This document shows positions 60,333 to 64,000 of a stretch of DNA of 64,000 nt, in pieces. The stretch's first letter is position 1, and each line of letters starts with the position of its first letter. This DNA comes from Arthrobacter sp. V1I9 (GTDB lineage Bacteria > Actinomycetota > Actinomycetes > Actinomycetales > Micrococcaceae). The position numbers and the translations under genes were made by a program. The notes beneath the pieces were generated by a model. That model was not told where the DNA came from. It was given only the letters and a program-made list of their open reading frames with translations, and made no database searches. The DNA lies in contig NZ_JAUSYU010000001.1 in NCBI RefSeq assembly GCF_030817075.1, positions 1,240,001-1,304,000 on the forward strand, given 5' to 3'.

Positions 60333-60743
60333 ATGAACGTTGCAGGTTCCTTGATTCTCGCCATCATTATGGTGGCGGTTGTCCTTGTTATGCTCCGCAA
60401 TGGCCGTCTTCGTGAGAAGTACGCCGTTCTGTGGCTTGTCATCGGTGGTCTCACGATCATTTTGGGCCTCTTTCCTCGACTGCTGAACTGGGCAGCGTCG
60501 ATGGTTGGCGTGGTAGTCCCCGCCAATTTGCTCTTCTCCCTTTCGATCCTGCTGCTGGTGGGCGTCAGTCTTCATGTTTCCCGTGAACTGACCATCCTGG
60601 AAGACGAAACCAGAATTCTCGCTGAAGAAGTGGCTATCCTTCGCGGCGGATTCGAGCAACTGCAGGAACAGATCAGCCTTACCCAGCCGACAGCAGACGA
60701 CGGTCCCTCGGGACCCGGAACACCGCCCACCGAGAGAAGATGA
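60333..60743 (+). CDS. DUF2304 domain-containing membrane protein
   Basis: A 136-aa protein with three hydrophobic helices (~4-20, 31-50, 58-78) then a charged coiled-coil-like helix (EDETRILAEEVAILRGGFEQLQEQI). DUF2304 proteins commonly sit beside GT2 enzymes and probably anchor or regulate them. It begins 3 nt after the GT2 stop and overlaps the next gene by 4 nt. Confidence 0.82.
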   Translation: MNVAGSLILAIIMVAVVLVMLRNGRLREKYAVLWLVIGGLTIILGLFPRLLNWAASMVGVVVPANLLFSLSILLLVGVSLHVSRELTILEDETRILAEEVAILRGGFEQLQEQISLTQPTADDGPSGPGTPPTERR

Positions 60744-61642
60744 TAGTGACTATTGACGTAATGTTCCCGTACTACGGCGACGTGGCCATGATGAAAGCCG
60801 CGGTCGACTCGGTACTCGCACAGGACGACAGGGACTTCCGCTTCACGATCGTGGATGACGGGTATCCTGATGACAGCTTGCCGGACTACTTCGCCGCCCT
60901 CGTGGCAGGCGACGATCGCGTACGCTACTTCCGTAACGAACAGAACCTTGGTGCCAACGGCAACTACAAGAAGTGCGTGGGCCTGGTTGAGCACGAGGTC
61001 GTGGTCATTATGGGTGCGGACGACGTTATGCTCCCGAACTACATCAGCACCGTACGCAAGGCATTCCAGGATCCCTCCGTCAGCATCGTGCAGCCGGGCG
61101 TGGAAGTCATCGACGAGAACGGCGCCGTCTATGCGCCCCTGGGCGACAAGGTCAAGCAGTACCTTCGGCAGCGGTTGGTGGGCCAGTCCTCAGAGGCAAT
61201 TGTCTCAGGGGAAGCGATTGCTGAGAGCCTTATGGTCGGCGACTGGTTGTACTTCCCGTCCGTCGCCTGGCGCGCCGAAGCGGTTAAGAAGCATGACTTC
61301 AGGCCCCAGTACGACGTCGTCCAGGACCTTGCCCTGGCTATCGACATCATCCTCAGCGGGGGGAAGATGGCTGTGCTGGACACCGTCTGCTTCCAGTACC
61401 GCCGCCACCGTGAGTCCGACTCGTCCGTCCGCGCCTTGGACGGCCGGCGCTTTGCCGAGGAGCGCGCCTTCTTCGACGAGTGCGTACGCGACTTCAGCGC
61501 CAAGGGCTGGGAAGGTGCCGCTCGTGCGGCACGCTGGCACCTGACTTCGCGCCTTAACGCCGCATCGCTTACTCCGAAGGTGGTCTCAAAGGGAATGTGG
61601 CCGGGCCTGCGCAAGTTGGTGGCCCACGCCGTCCGGCCCTAA
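60740..61642 (+). CDS. Family 2 glycosyltransferase
   Basis: A 300-aa GT-A enzyme: VTIDVMFPYYGDVAMMKAAVDSV, FRFTIVDDGYPDD, and MGADDVMLPNYI holding the acidic metal motif. The acceptor side has QYDVVQDLALAIDIIL, as in polysaccharide chain transferases. No membrane helix. Donor and acceptor sugars cannot be told. It is coupled to the DUF2304 gene by ATGA. Confidence 0.87.
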   Translation: MIVTIDVMFPYYGDVAMMKAAVDSVLAQDDRDFRFTIVDDGYPDDSLPDYFAALVAGDDRVRYFRNEQNLGANGNYKKCVGLVEHEVVVIMGADDVMLPNYISTVRKAFQDPSVSIVQPGVEVIDENGAVYAPLGDKVKQYLRQRLVGQSSEAIVSGEAIAESLMVGDWLYFPSVAWRAEAVKKHDFRPQYDVVQDLALAIDIILSGGKMAVLDTVCFQYRRHRESDSSVRALDGRRFAEERAFFDECVRDFSAKGWEGAARAARWHLTSRLNAASLTPKVVSKGMWPGLRKLVAHAVRP

Positions 61643-61699
61643 TGGTCAGGGCAGCCATTCCAGATCCACGTTTCGACCCAAGGGGCCGTTGACCACTTT

Positions 61700-62731
61700 A
61701 TGGACATTCAAAATCACTACTACGGACACTCGGCCGTTTTTGCCCGCTACATCGGCGCTAAGCGGCTGCGCCATGTTGCCGGTCTGATCCAGCACGGCTG
61801 GACGGTCAGCAGCCCGGTTACCGCTCAGTTCGGTGACTTCGCCGATTGGGGTCCTTCCCGAAGGCGGCTCTCCTGGACCAGCACGTCGCGCGCCTGGAGT
61901 CCAGCAGACCCAGGAAACTTCTTCGAAGACGGCACCAATATGCTGACCGCCGTGGGTGCTCCCTATCTGTACTTGCTGCAGGCCGCAAAGGACTCGGGCT
62001 CGTTGCCGCCGCGTGGGGAAAAGGCCTTGGTCTTGCCACTTCACGGAACCGCGCTGTTAAAGGTCGACGGCGACCATGACGCCTACGCGCAAATGGTGCG
62101 GGAGCAAGATGGACCCGCCCGGGTCTGCTTGCATATTGATGACCTGCATGATGACGTCATTCTTTCTGCATGGAAGGCCGCCGGTCATGAGGTCGTCAGT
62201 GCCGGGGACCGCAGGGACCCAAAGTTCATCGGGCGAATTTTGACCATGATGTCTGAGGCCCGGAGAGTCGTCTCCAACCGTCTCTCCACATCAATCATGT
62301 ACGCCGCGGTCAGTGGAGCTGAAGTGGCCATCTACGGCCCCGACTTTAAGCTCGGCCACAATGCTGCAGCGGATCCCGGTCTTATCATGCGTGACATTTG
62401 GCCCGAGTTCTACGATGAAACCACCCCGCAGTCGGTTCTCATCAAACTCGCGGAAGCGGAGTTGGGCCTTGGTGATATGAGGAGGCCGGAAGAGCTCAAG
62501 CACCTGCTGGGGTGGGATAAGAGCACGGCTGGCCCATTTCTTGAGTACTGGGCGAGCGGCCCTCTAACTAAGGTGCAAACCGTCCTGGGCCTCAAGAAGG
62601 TGCCAGAGGGGGCTCATGCGACAGAGGCGGGCCTGTCCCCTTGGCACTGGATGCGGCACCCGCTGAAGCACCTGCCGTCTCCTTTGCCCCAATTACCCGC
62701 GCTGGCCCCCGTTGAGCCGCTCCACGCCTGA
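61700..62731 (+). CDS. Unrecognised protein, candidate glycan transferase in the nonulosonic acid region
   Basis: A 343-aa protein starting MDIQNHYYGHSAVFARYIGA. It has LPLHGTALLKVDGDHDAYA, CLHIDDLHDD, and SNRLSTSIMYAAVSGAEVAIYGP, a pattern like the nucleotide-binding end of GT-B sugar transferases and polymerases. I do not recognise the family. The reading frame stays open upstream to the previous stop (61640) with no start codon, encoding ...STQGAVDHF before the ATG. A TAATG overlap start at 61642 is in a different frame; one base fewer in GGGG (61682-61685) would join it. The true start is therefore uncertain. Confidence 0.65.
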   Translation: MDIQNHYYGHSAVFARYIGAKRLRHVAGLIQHGWTVSSPVTAQFGDFADWGPSRRRLSWTSTSRAWSPADPGNFFEDGTNMLTAVGAPYLYLLQAAKDSGSLPPRGEKALVLPLHGTALLKVDGDHDAYAQMVREQDGPARVCLHIDDLHDDVILSAWKAAGHEVVSAGDRRDPKFIGRILTMMSEARRVVSNRLSTSIMYAAVSGAEVAIYGPDFKLGHNAAADPGLIMRDIWPEFYDETTPQSVLIKLAEAELGLGDMRRPEELKHLLGWDKSTAGPFLEYWASGPLTKVQTVLGLKKVPEGAHATEAGLSPWHWMRHPLKHLPSPLPQLPALAPVEPLHA

Positions 62732-62742
62732 CAGTGCCAGAC

Positions 62743-62772
62743 GACGGCGGCCCCATCAACGGGGCTGCCGTC
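62743..62772. terminator. Intrinsic terminator between convergent genes
   Basis: GACGGCGGCCCC / GGGGCTGCCGTC (one G-T pair) with a 6-nt loop, followed on the + strand by GCATGCATTTT. It separates the 61700 gene from the cytidylyltransferase. Confidence 0.65.
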
Positions 62773-62790
62773 GCATGCATTTTGCCGAGG

Positions 62791-63561
62791 TCAGTCCTCT
62801 TCGGACGTCGGCGAATAACCGGGAAGCGGCGCCAACCCGGCCTTAACGGCGGCTTCCAGCAGGAGGAATTCGCCTTCGTCATCAATGCTAAAAGACCGTG
62901 ACTCCGGGATTTCCACGTATCCGTGCGTTCCTTCGTCGAACCAGCTGGTCTCCAGTCGGTGGATATATTCCGCCCTCCATACGTAGAAGCTGCCGTTGAT
63001 TCGAAGAAAGCGCGGGACATCCTGCCGGCGAATAACACCCGTGCCTTCTTCAAAGTATCGCTCCAAAACGTGGTCGCCCTCCGTTTTGGGCTTGACGCCT
63101 ACCCAAATCGGGTTAAACGAGGGCTCAGACACAGAAATGACGCCGTCCAACTCCGGGCTGCTCGCAATGCGCTCCACTGCGTCCGCGATATCGCTGGCAA
63201 GTCTCGTTGGGCTGGTCGGATCCAGCAGAAGAACCAGGTCGTACGTTGTTCCGTCCATCTCTTCCATCGTTTGAAGTGCATGCCGGAGAACCACGCTCAT
63301 GGGCGCCGTATCATTGGCCAGTTCGGCGGGCCTCAGGAATGGAACATCTCCGCCGGCTTCACGGGCCGCAGCGGCAATGGCAGCGTCGTCCGTAGAAATA
63401 ATGGTCCGCACGTTCGGCCCCAGAGTGGAGGCCAGCAGGATGGTGTGCGCGATGAGAGGTTTTCCCATCAGCGGACGGATGTTCTTGCCGGGAAGTCCCT
63501 TTGAACCGCCACGTGCTGGGATGACGGCAAGGATCTTCAGTTCAGGCGAATTATCGTTCAT
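62791..63561 (-). CDS. Cytidylyltransferase, N-acylneuraminate/nonulosonate type (NeuA-like)
   Basis: A 256-aa enzyme that would activate a nonulosonic acid as its CMP sugar. The P-loop-like ILAVIPARGGSKGLPGKNIRPL at the start, STDDAAIAAAAREAGGDVPFLRPAELA, LLLDPTSPTR and INGSFYVWRAEY segments are classical NeuA/KdsB-family blocks. The exact sugar (sialic, legionaminic, pseudaminic or Kdn) is not clear. The ATG at 63561 has GAGG ~12 nt before it; upstream in-frame starts add residues not seen in the family. Confidence 0.85.
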   Translation of the reverse strand: MNDNSPELKILAVIPARGGSKGLPGKNIRPLMGKPLIAHTILLASTLGPNVRTIISTDDAAIAAAAREAGGDVPFLRPAELANDTAPMSVVLRHALQTMEEMDGTTYDLVLLLDPTSPTRLASDIADAVERIASSPELDGVISVSEPSFNPIWVGVKPKTEGDHVLERYFEEGTGVIRRQDVPRFLRINGSFYVWRAEYIHRLETSWFDEGTHGYVEIPESRSFSIDDEGEFLLLEAAVKAGLAPLPGYSPTSEED

Positions 63562-63619
63562 TGTTAGTTTCAACCTCATATGGTGGGGGTGGCAGCACTC
63601 GCCGCAAGGCATTTAGTAC

Positions 63620-63640
63620 AACAGTACATTTGTCTGTTGA
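63620..63640. repeat. Short inverted repeat in the divergent NeuA/NeuD-like spacer
   Basis: CAACAG and CTGTTG are 9 nt apart, in the spacer between two divergent genes. It could be an operator; no other support. Confidence 0.25.
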
Positions 63641-63758
63641 GGAGTCCTTGATTCGCGCTGCACGCAGCCTTCCCGCAGTGCCGCGTCCCGCCAAAGTATG
63701 ATGTCAAGGGCATTTGGTGCGCGGTGCAGGCGTCTTTAGCAGTGAAAGGAGGTCCGTT

Positions 63759-64000
63759 GTGAATCTCGAACGTGTACGTTGGTTGATCATCGGGGCCTCA
63801 GGCCACGGGCGCAGCCTGGCAGCCGTGATCAGGGGCAGGGGAGATACCGTTGCTGCTGTCAGCGACGTCAGCTTCGCCGATTCGTTGCCGGAAGAGCTGG
63901 CCGCTCTGCGGGAGAATGCGCCCTTCCTTAGTGGCCACAGCGCCGGGGTCCGCTACTTCACGGACGACGGCGCCGCCTTGGCTTTCGCTGTTGACCAGTC
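63759..64000 (+). CDS. NeuD/PglD-like sugar acetyltransferase N-terminal part (runs off the window)
   Basis: The first ~80 residues of a gene that leaves the window. It begins MNLERVRWLIIGASGHGRSLAAVIRG, the PglD/NeuD N-terminal Rossmann-like motif that binds the sugar nucleotide or amino sugar, and continues with AAVSDVSFADSLPEELAAL. The GTG has AGGAGG 7 nt upstream. NeuD-like enzymes O- or N-acetylate sialic-type sugars. The hexapeptide-repeat domain would be outside the window, so the assignment is provisional. Confidence 0.55.
   Translation, partial: MNLERVRWLIIGASGHGRSLAAVIRGRGDTVAAVSDVSFADSLPEELAALRENAPFLSGHSAGVRYFTDDGAALAFAVDQ

Overview
The window is high-GC, densely packed chromosome from an actinobacterium. 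WhiB1, MtrAB-LpqB, a sigK/rskA pair, an Rv3235-like protein, PdtaS, the 180-kDa class NAD-glutamate dehydrogenase and galactofuranan enzymes together point to Micrococcales. The overall style suggests an Arthrobacter/Pseudarthrobacter-like member of the Micrococcaceae; the genus is an inference. I see no rRNA, tRNA, CRISPR, prophage or insertion sequence.

Layout. 1-8.1 kb: end of etfA, a PIG-L deacetylase, the convergent sigK-rskA pair, a tRNA methyltransferase, a J-domain protein, then a tRNA-thiolation module (cysteine-rich ArsR-like regulator, cysteine desulfurase, mnmA). 8.3-13.9 kb: a peptide/nickel-type ABC importer (lipoprotein, two permeases, fused double ATPase) whose first permease is frameshifted. 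14.0-15.5 kb: chorismate mutase coupled to a MetE-like protein lacking the zinc ligands. 15.5-21.8 kb, minus strand: a MoxR/DUF58/DUF4350/DUF4129 membrane operon with a DUF4166 gene downstream. 22.0-32.3 kb: mtrA-mtrB-lpqB-comF-hpf-(YcaQ-like)-secA, an order also seen in mycobacteria. 32.4-36.8 kb: Rv3235-like, LysM, small HTH and SAF/CpaE-like genes. 36.9-43.6 kb: NAD-glutamate dehydrogenase, pdtaS, whiB1. 44.4-48.5 kb: an orphan EssC-like type VII secretion ATPase. 48.7-64 kb: a cell-envelope glycopolymer locus (glf, glfT2, Wzm/Wzt-type exporter, acyltransferase, DUF6541 membrane protein, two GT2 enzymes, DUF2304, an unrecognised protein, a CMP-nonulosonate-type cytidylyltransferase and the start of a NeuD/PglD-like gene).

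The most interesting part is the right-hand 15 kb. It combines mycobacterial-type galactofuranan enzymes and an ABC exporter with genes expected for nonulosonic (sialic-like) acid activation, plus an unrecognised 343-aa protein that is a candidate transferase. This suggests a wall glycopolymer that joins galactofuranose with a nonulosonic acid.

Three places (10999-11001, 44497-44501 and, less surely, 61682-61685) look like single-base insertions in G/C homopolymers. Removing one base restores a family-like reading frame at the first two and a longer coupled frame at the third. They may be assembly errors or real mutations. Several genes have a TAnnnT hexamer exactly 6 nt before the start codon and no ribosome binding site, the signature of leaderless transcripts.
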